Shown here: piece by piece, positions 24,037 to 31,295 of the stretch | Layout of the letters: every line of letters starts with the position of its first letter | Position numbering within the stretch: position 1 is the first letter of the stretch | NCBI RefSeq assembly: GCF_001270495.1 | Contig: NZ_LGUR01000213.1 | Location: 13,733 to 77,732, forward strand | Origin: Streptomyces viridochromogenes | GTDB taxonomy: Bacteria > Actinomycetota > Actinomycetes > Streptomycetales > Streptomycetaceae | Reading direction: 5' to 3' | Length of the DNA stretch: 64,000 nucleotides | Program-made: the position numbers and the translations under genes | Notes under the pieces: model-generated | Told to the model about the DNA's origin: nothing | Database searches by the model: none | Seen by the model: the letters and a program-made list of their open reading frames with translations, nothing else

Positions 24037-24069
24037 ATGCGCATCTTCGTGACCGGTGCGTCCGGCTGG
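24037..24069 (+). pseudogene. Truncated start of an NAD-dependent epimerase/SDR gene
   Basis: ATG at 24037 reads MRIFVTGASGW, the universal opening of extended SDR or epimerase proteins (GxxGxxG Rossmann loop), then runs into unrelated sequence (SPATRTVVSRTAM). The rest of the gene is missing. It lies where the TetR-controlled divergent gene would be, so the original target of this TetR regulator was probably deleted and replaced by the LLM oxidoreductase gene. Confidence 0.65.
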
Positions 24070-24209
24070 AGCCCGGCAACGCGCACGGTCGTCAGCCGGA
24101 CCGCCATGCCCGGTTGCGGGCCCGCCGTTTCATCACTTCACCAGCACATTCCCACCGATTGAGGCCCAGTAATGACGAGCGCGTCGCTCACCAGGACAAG
24201 GGAGAACAC

Positions 24210-25151
24210 ATGCGCGTCGGAGTAGCCATGCCCCAGTTCGCGCCGACAGAGAATCTCAAGAACGTCGCTGACCGCGCCGCCGAACTCGGCCGGGAAGCCG
24301 AACAACTGGGGATCGGCTCAGTCTGGTTCAACCAGCCGGCGACGCACGATGCCATCGTGCTCGCAGCAGTCGTGGGCCGCGAGGTCCCCCGCATCTCCGT
24401 GGGCACCGCCGTCGTACCCATGCATCCGCGACACCCGCAGATCCTCGCATCCGCGGCCAAGACAGCCCAGGCGGCCACCCACGGCCGCTTCCAACTCGGC
24501 ATCGGCCTCGGAGCGCCGGACCTGCTCACACACGCCTACGGCCTGCCCTACCCGCCGCCGATCGCTCACCTGCGCGAGTACCTCAGCGCTCTCCGGCCAC
24601 TGCTCGCCGGTGAGGTCACCCCCTACGAGGGCAGCACCCTGACATCGCGCCCGGTCGGACCCACAAAGGTACTCGGTGCCGAACCGGAGATCCCGCTCAT
24701 CGTGGGCGCCATGGGCTCCCAGGCCCTGCGCGTTGCAGGCGAGTTGGCAGACGGAACGATGCCCTTCCTGGCCGGGCCTCGGACCCTGGAGGAACACATC
24801 GTTCCCCGGATAACCGAAGCAGCCACGCGTGCCGGCCGCCCCACTCCACGGGTGAACGCCTCCGTCCCCGCCATCGTGACCGACGACATCGACCAGGCCA
24901 GGGCCGCAGCCACCGCCCATCTGGCCTTCTATGACTCGATCCCGTCCTACCGCCGCATCCGCGACATGGAGGGTGCACACCGCGCCGTCGACCTGGCACT
25001 GATCGGCGACGAGGCGACGGTCGCAGCCGGACTGCGCCGCTACATGGAGGCCGGCGCCACCGAGATCACCGTCGCCTACACCGACATCGCGCGCGAAGAA
25101 GACCGCCTGCGCACCTGGCAGCTCGCCGGCGAGCTGACGCGCTCAGCCTGA
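24210..25151 (+). CDS. LLM-class F420-dependent oxidoreductase
   Basis: A 313-residue luciferase-like monooxygenase-fold protein. The start at 24210 has AAGGGAGAA 5-6 bp upstream and gives the family N-terminus MRVGVAMPQFAPTENLKNVA. Typical family stretches follow: VGTAVVPMHPRHPQILASAA, GRFQLGIGLGAPDLL and EIPLIVGAMGSQALRVAGEL. Actinobacterial members use coenzyme F420 to oxidise or reduce diverse small molecules; the substrate is unknown. A decayed copy of its C-terminal part lies at 5968-6135. It may now be driven by the TetR-controlled promoter at 23964-24016. Confidence 0.85.
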   Translation: MRVGVAMPQFAPTENLKNVADRAAELGREAEQLGIGSVWFNQPATHDAIVLAAVVGREVPRISVGTAVVPMHPRHPQILASAAKTAQAATHGRFQLGIGLGAPDLLTHAYGLPYPPPIAHLREYLSALRPLLAGEVTPYEGSTLTSRPVGPTKVLGAEPEIPLIVGAMGSQALRVAGELADGTMPFLAGPRTLEEHIVPRITEAATRAGRPTPRVNASVPAIVTDDIDQARAAATAHLAFYDSIPSYRRIRDMEGAHRAVDLALIGDEATVAAGLRRYMEAGATEITVAYTDIAREEDRLRTWQLAGELTRSA

Positions 25152-25291
25152 CCTCGGCAGCGGCATGGCGACCCGTTCCAGTGGCGTTGCCGGCCTCGAT
25201 CCGGGGCCTGGAGGTCCTCCGGGTGGGCGCCCGGCTTCGATTTAGGGCGCGCAGAGGGCACGCCACCCCCAAATTGGACTAGACAACCAAT

Positions 25292-25318
25292 AAGCCCCAG
25301 GTCGCTGACCTGGGGCTT
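25292..25318 (+). terminator. Hairpin before att copy 2
   Basis: A perfect 12-bp stem AAGCCCCAGGTC (25292-25303) with its complement (25307-25318) and a GCT loop. Nearly the same hairpin is seen at 27753-27779 and beside the intact tRNA (32394-32420). In each case it immediately precedes a tRNA 3'-end sequence. It likely serves both the leftward tRNA transcript and the rightward gene. Confidence 0.7.
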
Positions 25319-25323
25319 CATCA

Positions 25324-25368
25324 TGGAGCGGGTGACGAGAATCGAACTCGCGCTCTCAGCTTGGGAAG
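25324..25368 (-). repeat. Partial tRNA-Gly 3' end, att-site copy 2
   Basis: These 45 bases are identical to 32426-32470 and 1968-2012. The 18 bases that follow are shared with copy 1. Downstream, around 25460-25500, the pattern ACGGGCACGCCGTGGGCACG resembles sequences after copy 1 (2098-2120) and after the short copy at 27786, suggesting a common attachment-arm region of related elements. Confidence 0.85.
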
Positions 25369-25709
25369 CGACGGCGCTTGGGCGGCCGGATGGCTTCTGA
25401 CGTGGGTATATGTAACCCGGTGTGGCAGGCGAGGGCGCATGATGGCACCCCTGTTGACCGCGGTTGACCGGCCTTACGGGCACGCCGTGGGCACGCCGTC
25501 CGATCGGATTCGCCTGGAGCCTCTCTCGTCGGTTGAGGAGTTGCGGAGCACTGAAAAGCGAGGGCTGGGCGGAGGTGTGCCATTGCAGGAGCACACAGAG
25601 GAGCTTGCATGCGCGCTCACCTTGCTCCGTCGACCTCAAAAGAAGCGTTCCACGCACTCGCCCGCAGCTACGGGGCACTCGGGAAGTAGGACCGCGAACG
25701 ACTGCCGCC
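25369..25709. other. Region after att copy 2, no clear gene
   Basis: Apart from attachment-arm-like sequence, one small open frame stands out: ATG 25609 to stop 25689 behind GAGGAG, encoding 26 residues (MRAHLAPSTSKEAFHALARS, YGALGK). It may be a truncated gene start or a chance frame. Nothing else is recognised. Confidence 0.35.
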
Positions 25710-26327
25710 TCAAGCGGCCGCATCGACCGAGCGGAAGATACGGTCGAGATGGTCGTCCAAGACCGCGGCGGCGGACTCGGGACTGCGCTGACCGACGAGG
25801 ATGCTGGTGCCGAGCCCCGCGGACATCGCGAGCAGGCCGGCCGCCGTCAACTGCGAGTCCACACCGGGCTGTAGCAGATCCGCGGCCTGCGCCTGCCGGA
25901 GGATGTCGGTCAGGGCACGTTCGGCTGCGTCGGGGTCCTTGATGAAGGGCTGGGCCGCGAGGGTCCGGTCGGTCACGGCCAGAACGGCGTACGAGGTGTA
26001 GAGGTGGTGGAAGATACGGCTCTCCTCGTCGGTCGGCAACGCCGTCATCAGCAGCGCCTCGACCATCGCGCGCGGCCCCGGCCCGTCCCCGGCAGCTCGG
26101 ATGCGGGCGGCGAGCCGCTCCCCGAACTTCCCGGTCAGGTGCTCCAGTCCGAAGAGCAGCAACTTCTCCTTGGTCTCGAAGTAGTACTGCACCAGCCGCA
26201 GTGACACGCCTGCCTCGGCTGCCACATCGCGCATCCCCACGGCATGCAGCCCGCGTCGCCCGGCGACCCGGACGAGCGCCTCAGCGATCTCGGTGCGCCG
26301 TTCCGCATGGTCCACCCGCTTTGGCAT
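25710..26327 (-). CDS. TetR-family transcriptional regulator
   Basis: A 205-residue protein with an N-terminal HTH: RRTEIAEALVRVAGRRGLHA, VGMRDVAAEAGVSLRLVQYY, FETKEKLL. The C-terminal part (ALLMTALPTDEESRIFHHLY and onwards) is of the type seen in TetR_C_6-like regulators. It diverges from the alpha/beta-hydrolase gene, with a composite palindrome in between, so it most likely represses both genes. The inducer is unknown. Confidence 0.9.
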   Translation of the reverse strand: MPKRVDHAERRTEIAEALVRVAGRRGLHAVGMRDVAAEAGVSLRLVQYYFETKEKLLLFGLEHLTGKFGERLAARIRAAGDGPGPRAMVEALLMTALPTDEESRIFHHLYTSYAVLAVTDRTLAAQPFIKDPDAAERALTDILRQAQAADLLQPGVDSQLTAAGLLAMSAGLGTSILVGQRSPESAAAVLDDHLDRIFRSVDAAA

Positions 26328-26376
26328 CGGCTGGTTCTCCGCTCATCGTCCGCTGGGCCCGCGCCGGGCCCTTTCA

Positions 26377-26414
26377 TGGTACAGCCGTATCAACATCGTG
26401 ATACGTTCGTACCA
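26377..26414. promoter_or_regulatory. Composite palindromic operator
   Basis: TGGTAC (26377-26382) and GTATCA (26387-26392) are mirrored by TGATAC (26399-26404) and GTACCA (26409-26414) around a 6-bp centre, with 4-bp spacers. The nested symmetry fits two TetR dimers binding overlapping faces, between the tetR start and the hydrolase GTG. Confidence 0.65.
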
Positions 26415-26441
26415 CGAAACCGAGACCCTCCGGAGGTGGCC

Positions 26442-27353
26442 GTGTCCGAGACCACTGCCCGTAACCAGGCCGACGTCGGCCGCTATGTGAGCGACACCTG
26501 GCGCGACCGCTACTTCGCCGCCTGCGACGCCGTCTACGCGCTGGGCGCACCCGCCCTGGCGGAGCAGGACGTGGAAACCGCGTTCGGTACCACCCACGTG
26601 TACCGCTACGGGCCCGCAGACCCCGCGGCCCAGTCCCGCACCCCGGTCGTCCTGGTGCACGGAGCGGGCTCCTGTTCCGCCATGTGGTACCCGAACACCC
26701 CTGACCTCAGCGCCGACCGCCCCGTCTACGCCATCGACACCCCCGGCGACCCCGGACGCAGCGTGCAGCGCGAGCCGATCCACCAGCCCGAACGGGCCGC
26801 ACAGTGGCTGGACGAGACGCTCGCCGGGCTCGGGCTCGAACGAGTCCACCTCGTCGGCATCTCCTACGGAGGCTGGCTCGCCCTGAACCAGGCGCACCGC
26901 AGGCCCGAACGCCTCGCTTCGGTCACCCTGCTCGACCCGGGCGGCCTGGAGAAGGTGGGGCTGCGCTTCTTCGTCTGGCTCTTCGCCGGCCTCTTCGCGA
27001 GCTTCGCACCCCAAAAGCTGCGCCCGCGACTGGCGGCCTGGCTGGAACAACCGGTCCTGGTCATGCCCGAACTGCGCACGATGATCAGGACCGCCGTCCG
27101 CGCCTACCGCATCCGTCGCCCGGCACCGCTTCCCCTGTCCGAGGCGGAACTGTCCACCATCCGTACGCCGCTCTATCTGGTGCTCGGCAAGCGCAGCCTC
27201 CTGCTGCACCCCGAGCGGCAGATAGAGCGCGTTCCGAGCCTGATACCGGGTGCCCGTGCCGAGATCATCACCGGTACCGGGCACGGACCGCAGATCGACC
27301 ACGCGCAGGAAATGAACCGCAGGATGCTGAACTTCATGGCCTCCGTCGACTGA
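26442..27353 (+). CDS. Alpha/beta hydrolase
   Basis: A 303-residue protein from the GTG at 26442, placed by GGAGG 5 bp upstream. The alpha/beta-hydrolase fold is shown by VVLVHGAGSCSAMW (oxyanion region), the nucleophile elbow VGISYGGWLALN (Ser) and the C-terminal His in ITGTGHGPQ. The acid Asp/Glu is likely in the LVLGKRSLLLHPER region. No signal peptide is seen. Substrate is unknown; carboxylesterases and meta-cleavage-type hydrolases share this plan. It is divergent from a TetR gene and probably induced by its substrate. Confidence 0.85.
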   Translation: MSETTARNQADVGRYVSDTWRDRYFAACDAVYALGAPALAEQDVETAFGTTHVYRYGPADPAAQSRTPVVLVHGAGSCSAMWYPNTPDLSADRPVYAIDTPGDPGRSVQREPIHQPERAAQWLDETLAGLGLERVHLVGISYGGWLALNQAHRRPERLASVTLLDPGGLEKVGLRFFVWLFAGLFASFAPQKLRPRLAAWLEQPVLVMPELRTMIRTAVRAYRIRRPAPLPLSEAELSTIRTPLYLVLGKRSLLLHPERQIERVPSLIPGARAEIITGTGHGPQIDHAQEMNRRMLNFMASVD

Positions 27354-28042
27354 CAACCGCCGAGCCGACGGACAATCCGGACAGCCGGGGCGGGCGGCAT
27401 GGAAGCCATCAGAAACCGAACCCAGGGCGCATGCGGTCATGCCGAGGGTGCAAGGATCCCGCCTGCCGCTCTGACGGGAGAGCCCGGTACGAAGTCCCCT
27501 CCGTCACGCAGGACTTGGGCGTACGCGGCCTCTGGCGCTTCCGGGACCTCGCCAAGGTTTACCAGGGGAACGGCAGGCTGGGTGCTCGCAGGTGCGGAGG
27601 CCGTGCTGAACGCAGCGAATCCGCAGGTCAGCGGCGTCCGGCGGCGCCGGGGCGGTGATGCCGTCATGTGGGCGGAGAACTCGTGCCCTTTGCGTGCCCG
27701 ATCTTCGTACGCCTGGCAGGCCCGAACTGGCGGCGAATGGCCGATGACGCACAAGCCCCAGGCCGCTGACCTGGGGCTTTGAAGAGAGCGGGTGACGAGA
27801 TGGCCGTGTGGATCGGATCGCACCGCTGTTGGCCGTGGTTTTCCATCCTTACGGGCACGCGGAGGGCACGGAATCTCGGAAGGGTGGCAGGTCGGGGCCG
27901 CTGAGGGGACACCTGCGCACGGTCAGCCCGGTGCGGAGATCAGCTGTTGAAGGGGCGTTGCGGCTGCGTAGCACCCACGAGCCTCTGGCGCCGGGTTCCT
28001 CCGTCATCCGGCCAGAGTCTCGTGGTGCATTTTGCCGCCCGC
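27354..28042. other. Gene-free stretch with a short att-like copy
   Basis: The plus-strand stretch 27430-27600 encodes MRSCRGCKDPACRSDGRARY, EVPSVTQDLGVRGLWRFRDL without a good ribosome site or known domain; I do not accept it as a gene. A hairpin at 27753-27779 and a 15-bp tRNA 3'-end match at 27786-27800 are listed separately. No other feature is seen before the operator at 28043. Confidence 0.4.
27753..27800. repeat. Short att-like copy with hairpin
   Basis: A hairpin AAGCCCCAGG...CCTGGGGCTT (27753-27779) is followed by GAGCGGGTGACGAGA (27786-27800), identical to the start of the other tRNA 3'-end copies. The rest of the 45-bp match is absent. The same hairpin-plus-tRNA-end order at the other copies makes a decayed attachment site more likely than chance. 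Confidence 0.55.
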
Positions 28043-28063
28043 TATGCCATTTTCAATGGCATA
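28043..28063. promoter_or_regulatory. Inverted repeat upstream of toxin-antitoxin pair 2
   Basis: TATGCCATT (28043-28051) and AATGGCATA (28055-28063) are perfect 9-bp complements around TTC. The site ends 8 bp before the antitoxin GTG at 28072, as expected for an autoregulated antitoxin operator. Confidence 0.7.
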
Positions 28064-28071
28064 CTCGGGGT

Positions 28072-28353
28072 GTGACTGGCGACGACGTTGACTTCCCGCC
28101 GGGCGACGGCCCCACCAGCGGTATCTCCGTCACCCTGACTGCCGGAACTCTGCAGGCGATCCGTGAGCGGGTCGGCAAGCGGGGTGTCTCGGCCTACCTG
28201 GAGAAGGCGGCCCAGCGGCAGATCGAGCGGGACAATCTGGACGAGCTGATCGCGGACTTTGACAAGGTGCACGGTCCGGCCGACCCCGAGGCCGTGGCGG
28301 CCAAGCGTGCCCGGCTGACCGGTGGCGCTTCCAATGCCGGGGCGGCCGCGTGA
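28072..28353 (+). CDS. Antitoxin of VapBC-like pair 2
   Basis: A 93-residue protein from the GTG at 28072. The central part SGISVTLTAGTLQAIRERVG and KRGVSAYLEKAAQRQIERDN looks like a ribbon-helix-helix antitoxin, with a disordered C-terminus rich in Ala and Gly. It overlaps the PIN toxin gene by 4 bp and follows a perfect inverted repeat, so it should neutralise that toxin and repress the operon. It shares no close similarity by eye with the antitoxin at 2301. Confidence 0.75.
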   Translation: MTGDDVDFPPGDGPTSGISVTLTAGTLQAIRERVGKRGVSAYLEKAAQRQIERDNLDELIADFDKVHGPADPEAVAAKRARLTGGASNAGAAA

Positions 28354-28748
28354 GCGGTGCCCTGGTACTGGACAGCGAGGGCCTGGCGAAGGCCGTGCAG
28401 CGTGATCGGGAGATCCACGAGTGGCTGACGGCGGCTCGTGACGCGGACCTGCCCGTGATCACCTCCGCGGCGGTGCTGGTCGAGGTGATCCACCCGAGGA
28501 TCAACGACGCCGCACTGAAGTGGACTCTGTCCCGCCTGAGTGTCGAGCCGGTGACCCAGGCCGTCGCGCAATCCGCTGCCGCGTTGCTCCGTGCAGCGGG
28601 ACTGCACGGACACAAGTACGCCATTGACGCCATGCTGTGCGCGACCGCCCTGCAGCATCCCGGCCGGGTGACGATCCTGACTTCCGACGTAGAAGACGTC
28701 GGGCTGCTCACTGCCGAGCATCCACGCGTGAGCGCAGAGAAGGTCTGA
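28350..28748 (+). CDS. PIN-domain toxin of pair 2
   Basis: A 132-residue protein from a GTG overlapping the antitoxin stop. PIN-domain acidic positions are visible: ALVLDSEGL (Asp), AAVLVEVIHP (Glu), YAIDAMLCATA (Asp) and LTSDVEDVG (Asp). It should be an Mg2+-dependent RNase restrained by the upstream antitoxin. Length is normal. It lies inside the element closest to the intact tRNA gene, next to the HTH-domain genes. Confidence 0.8.
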   Translation: MSGALVLDSEGLAKAVQRDREIHEWLTAARDADLPVITSAAVLVEVIHPRINDAALKWTLSRLSVEPVTQAVAQSAAALLRAAGLHGHKYAIDAMLCATALQHPGRVTILTSDVEDVGLLTAEHPRVSAEKV

Positions 28749-28778
28749 ACCCAGGGTGTCCCAGGAGACCTCTCATGC

Positions 28779-29909
28779 TCAGGCGCCGTCGGCGGAGGGC
28801 TCCGGGACCCGCCAGATGATCGTCACCTGTTCGTCTAGTGGTACGGAGGGGCCCAGGACCCGCACTTGCTCGACGAGGTAGTAAATGACGAGCCGATGGC
28901 TCTCGTACGAAAGGTCATCCCAGGTATCGGGAGATGCTGTGATCGCCTCTCGGAGAACGGCGGCATCCGATTCAAGCTCCTGGACGTTGGCCAGCACCTC
29001 CGGTACGACGGACTCGGTCTCTCGCAGCACATTGATCGAACGGGCGAGGAGGCTTGGCTCCTTCGCCAGCCGGCGGACGATGGCCCGGGACAGGTAGTCG
29101 TGCAGGACGTCGGCCTCGATCTCGGCGTGCTCGGTCTCCTCGTCCTCGCCCTCGTCCCCGTCCCCGTCCGAGTGCTGGTCAAAGTGATATCCGTACGGCG
29201 AGGAACCGTCGTCGGACGTCGTGAAATCTCCTTTGAGCGAGTCGAGGAGCAGACGAAGGAAGTTCTCCGGACCTATGACCGACATCATCTTCACACCGTT
29301 CTCAATCCAGCTCTCCTCCGAGACGAACGGTTCGTGGGGAACGGCGAGACGCGGGTCGATCTCGATCGCGCTGAAGGGATTGCCGATAACCCCCAGCACG
29401 AAGTCGGGGATCTCTTCCTTGGGCACCTCGTACGCACCGTCGGCTACCTCGTACGCGTCTTCTTCCGGAGCAGCGTCGCTGGTTTGAGTTCCCACTCCTG
29501 CGGTTGAGCCCCTGCCACCGTGCGCGGTGCTCCACAGCGTGAACATCCGTGCTGCTTCGGCATCTGCGTCTCTGGACGGAGTGCAGAGCCCGGCCAGAGC
29601 CATGGTGATTGCCTTGACGGTGTGCCATCGAGGGCTCGCCCGGCCGTTCAGCACCGTCCTGACACTCTCGCGACTCACGGTCGTGTCATAGGGACCGTTC
29701 TCTATGAGCTTGCTGATGCGCCGTTGGCTGGGTTCGCCGGCGTCCAGATGGAGCTCCCTGAGGGCATCGAGAAGTGCCTGTCCAGCCTGCGTGGGCGGCT
29801 CGATAGTCGTGATGGCCGTTCTCCCCCCCCCCTGCCGGTTGCCAACTTCTGCCAATGAACGGCAAGTCTGGCCATGCGCACATCCTGGCGCAGTGGCAAA
29901 TTCTGCCAA
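28779..29909 (-). CDS. HTH-domain protein with unknown C-terminal region
   Basis: An open frame of 376 codons whose N-terminal region (about residues 40-110: ALLDALRELHLDAGEPSQRR, ISKLIENG, VSRESVRTVLNGRASPRWHT) is an XRE-type helix-turn-helix. It shares the LxELHxDAxxPSxR pattern with the protein at 30257-31282. The C-terminal 220 residues include ESWIENGVKMMSVIGPENFL, an Asp/Glu-rich stretch (HSDGDGDEGEDEETEHAEIE) and a helical end; I recognise no enzyme motif. No ATG or GTG lies downstream of the G10 tract and before the HTH in this frame, so the start (a TTG at 29909 or a nearer TTG) is upstream of that tract. The 5' end is therefore uncertain. Confidence 0.6.
   Translation of the reverse strand: MAEFATAPGCAHGQTCRSLAEVGNRQGGGRTAITTIEPPTQAGQALLDALRELHLDAGEPSQRRISKLIENGPYDTTVSRESVRTVLNGRASPRWHTVKAITMALAGLCTPSRDADAEAARMFTLWSTAHGGRGSTAGVGTQTSDAAPEEDAYEVADGAYEVPKEEIPDFVLGVIGNPFSAIEIDPRLAVPHEPFVSEESWIENGVKMMSVIGPENFLRLLLDSLKGDFTTSDDGSSPYGYHFDQHSDGDGDEGEDEETEHAEIEADVLHDYLSRAIVRRLAKEPSLLARSINVLRETESVVPEVLANVQELESDAAVLREAITASPDTWDDLSYESHRLVIYYLVEQVRVLGPSVPLDEQVTIIWRVPEPSADGA
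29823..29832. repeat. C10 homopolymer in 5' coding end
   Basis: Ten consecutive C on the plus strand (G10 in the coding sense) lie in the N-terminal codons of the HTH gene. A better-looking ATG start (MARLAVHWQKLATG, from about 29869 leftward) is out of frame with the HTH by one base and would join it if the tract were 11 or 8 bases long. Confidence 0.7.
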
Positions 29910-29911
29910 GT
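29893..29911. promoter_or_regulatory. Palindromic TTGGCA-type site before the HTH gene
   Basis: TGGCAAATTCTGCCA and further TTGGCA/TGCCAA half-sites (29840-29870) cluster between the HTH gene and the divergent small membrane gene. They could be autoregulatory operators of the HTH protein. The cluster partly overlaps the possible coding start, adding to doubt about where translation begins. Confidence 0.35.
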
Positions 29912-30028
29912 TTTGCCTCAGCTCCGGCAGAGATCGACTACGGCCCTCGGCGCCCAGTGAGGATCGAGAAATACCGCGCGTACCTGGCGCGCAACGACCG
30001 ATGACGTAACGATCAATGGGAGGGTCTG

Positions 30029-30256
30029 GTGCCCGACATCACGACATTGGGGCCTGCCGGAACGCTGACTGCTGCGGTCGCAGCGCTGGCGGTAGCCGCT
30101 GCTTGCCGCTGGTTCGCCTTCGTTCTGTGCCTGGTGGTCCTGGCTGCTTCAAGCGATGCTGCCCGCCGGCAAGACGTGCTTACCTATGCCTCCCTTCTTT
30201 GCCGCGGAGACGGCGCACGGGGTAGGACGCCGCGGCCCCGAAGCCCTCGGACCTGA
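30029..30256 (+). CDS. Small membrane protein
   Basis: A 75-residue protein from a GTG behind GGGAGG. It has a hydrophobic region (AVAALAVAAACRWFAFVLCL, VVLAAS) followed by DAARRQDVLTYASLLCR, a tail seen in small Streptomyces proteins near XRE-type regulators. It lies between the two HTH genes, divergent from one and ending 1 bp before the end of the other. Function unknown. Confidence 0.55.
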   Translation: MPDITTLGPAGTLTAAVAALAVAAACRWFAFVLCLVVLAASSDAARRQDVLTYASLLCRGDGARGRTPRPRSPRT

Positions 30257-31282
30257 TCAGGACGCTCTCACCGGTCCTGAGTGCCGTACCAGGGATACAT
30301 CAGTGTCGGCTGCCCTGAGGCAGAGCAGTCCTAATCCATAGGCGCGTCCGCGGCCAATACCGGACAAGACTGCTCTCTGCAATGCGATGGGGTCAGTGAT
30401 CAGAGCCAGACCTTCGAGGCGGGTTGCCTGGAGAAAGGTCGGGCTTCTTGCTTGGCGCCTCGCAATGACAGGACCCAACGAACGGCTGCGGACTTCGACA
30501 GTCGCCAGCCCGGCTCGGGAGGCTTGGCGTTCCCACCAGGCGATCACTTCAGCAGTCTGTAAGCCCACGCGCTTGCCGCGTTGCCCTGTCCTCACTGTCG
30601 CCTTGGTGGCATTCGCATCCAGGAGAAACGTCACCTGCTGCCCCTCGAAGCCTGTCTCCGACCAAGAGACCCGCTCAATTGCCACTGCGTGGGCGTAGTC
30701 GGCAGTTAGGGCGCGGAGAAATACGGTCCCACTGGTCTGAACACGCAGGATCGCGTCACCACGGTCCCCATCCAATCGGTAGAGCACGCGTCCGGTGTCC
30801 GGTGAGACATGCCCCGCAGCGTTCGGACACAGGGAGCGGACAGTTTGATGGAGGTGAAGGACATCGCCGAGGTCACGCTGCACTTGTGGGTTGCAAGGAT
30901 TGAGGTGCAACACGATCTGCTGGGCGCTGTGGGGTGGCTGCCGCGTCTGCTGAACGGAGCCCTCCGCCTTGGCCCGGTGCCACAACTCGTGAAGACTGCT
31001 GGAGATCGCATCCAAAGTCTGCTCCTGTGAACCACCCATGGGGCGACGAGCAAGAGCCAGCAGGGCAAGACACCCTGTCACCGCCATGAACTGGTCATAC
31101 TGCGGTAGCCGATCCCGGGCGAACAGGTTGTGCACGGTGGAATGTCCCAAGCCAACTGCGCGGGCCATCTCACGGGCTGAGGGAAACGCCGCGTCCCGGT
31201 GCAACTCATGCAGCGCCGCGTTGAGGTCCCGCATCCGCCCTGCTGGCAGGTCTGGTCGCTTCAGCTCACCGGCACGGCCCAT
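30257..31282 (-). CDS. HTH-Cas6e-like fusion protein (orphan)
   Basis: A 341-residue protein from an ATG behind GGGGAG. Residues about 17-75 are a helix-turn-helix (LNAALHELHRDAAFPSAREM, ARAVGLGHSTVHNLFARDRL). Residues about 123-324 read as a full Cas6e (CasE/Cse3) domain: IVLHLNPCNPQVQRDLGDVL with HLHQTVRSLCP, where His145 matches the catalytic His of CasE in DLYQLHQGLW; RVLYRLDG; QVTFLLDANATKATVRTGQR; GKRVGLQTAEVIAWWERQAS; and the C-terminal glycine-rich RNA-binding loop GIGRGRAYGLGLLCL at about 308-322. Cas6e normally cuts CRISPR repeat hairpins in type I-E systems. No array, cas gene or leader is seen here. A 57-aa membrane protein is encoded just upstream in the same direction. A DNA-binding/RNA-cleaving dual protein is the inference. 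Confidence 0.75.
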   Translation of the reverse strand: MGRAGELKRPDLPAGRMRDLNAALHELHRDAAFPSAREMARAVGLGHSTVHNLFARDRLPQYDQFMAVTGCLALLALARRPMGGSQEQTLDAISSSLHELWHRAKAEGSVQQTRQPPHSAQQIVLHLNPCNPQVQRDLGDVLHLHQTVRSLCPNAAGHVSPDTGRVLYRLDGDRGDAILRVQTSGTVFLRALTADYAHAVAIERVSWSETGFEGQQVTFLLDANATKATVRTGQRGKRVGLQTAEVIAWWERQASRAGLATVEVRSRSLGPVIARRQARSPTFLQATRLEGLALITDPIALQRAVLSGIGRGRAYGLGLLCLRAADTDVSLVRHSGPVRAS

Positions 31283-31295
31283 GGCTTGCTCCCCT

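Noticed and set aside
27430..27658. Plus-strand stretch MRSCRGCKDPACRSDGRARY as a possible integrase or zinc protein
   Set aside because: No ribosome site, no continuation into a known domain, and alternative frames are equally open.
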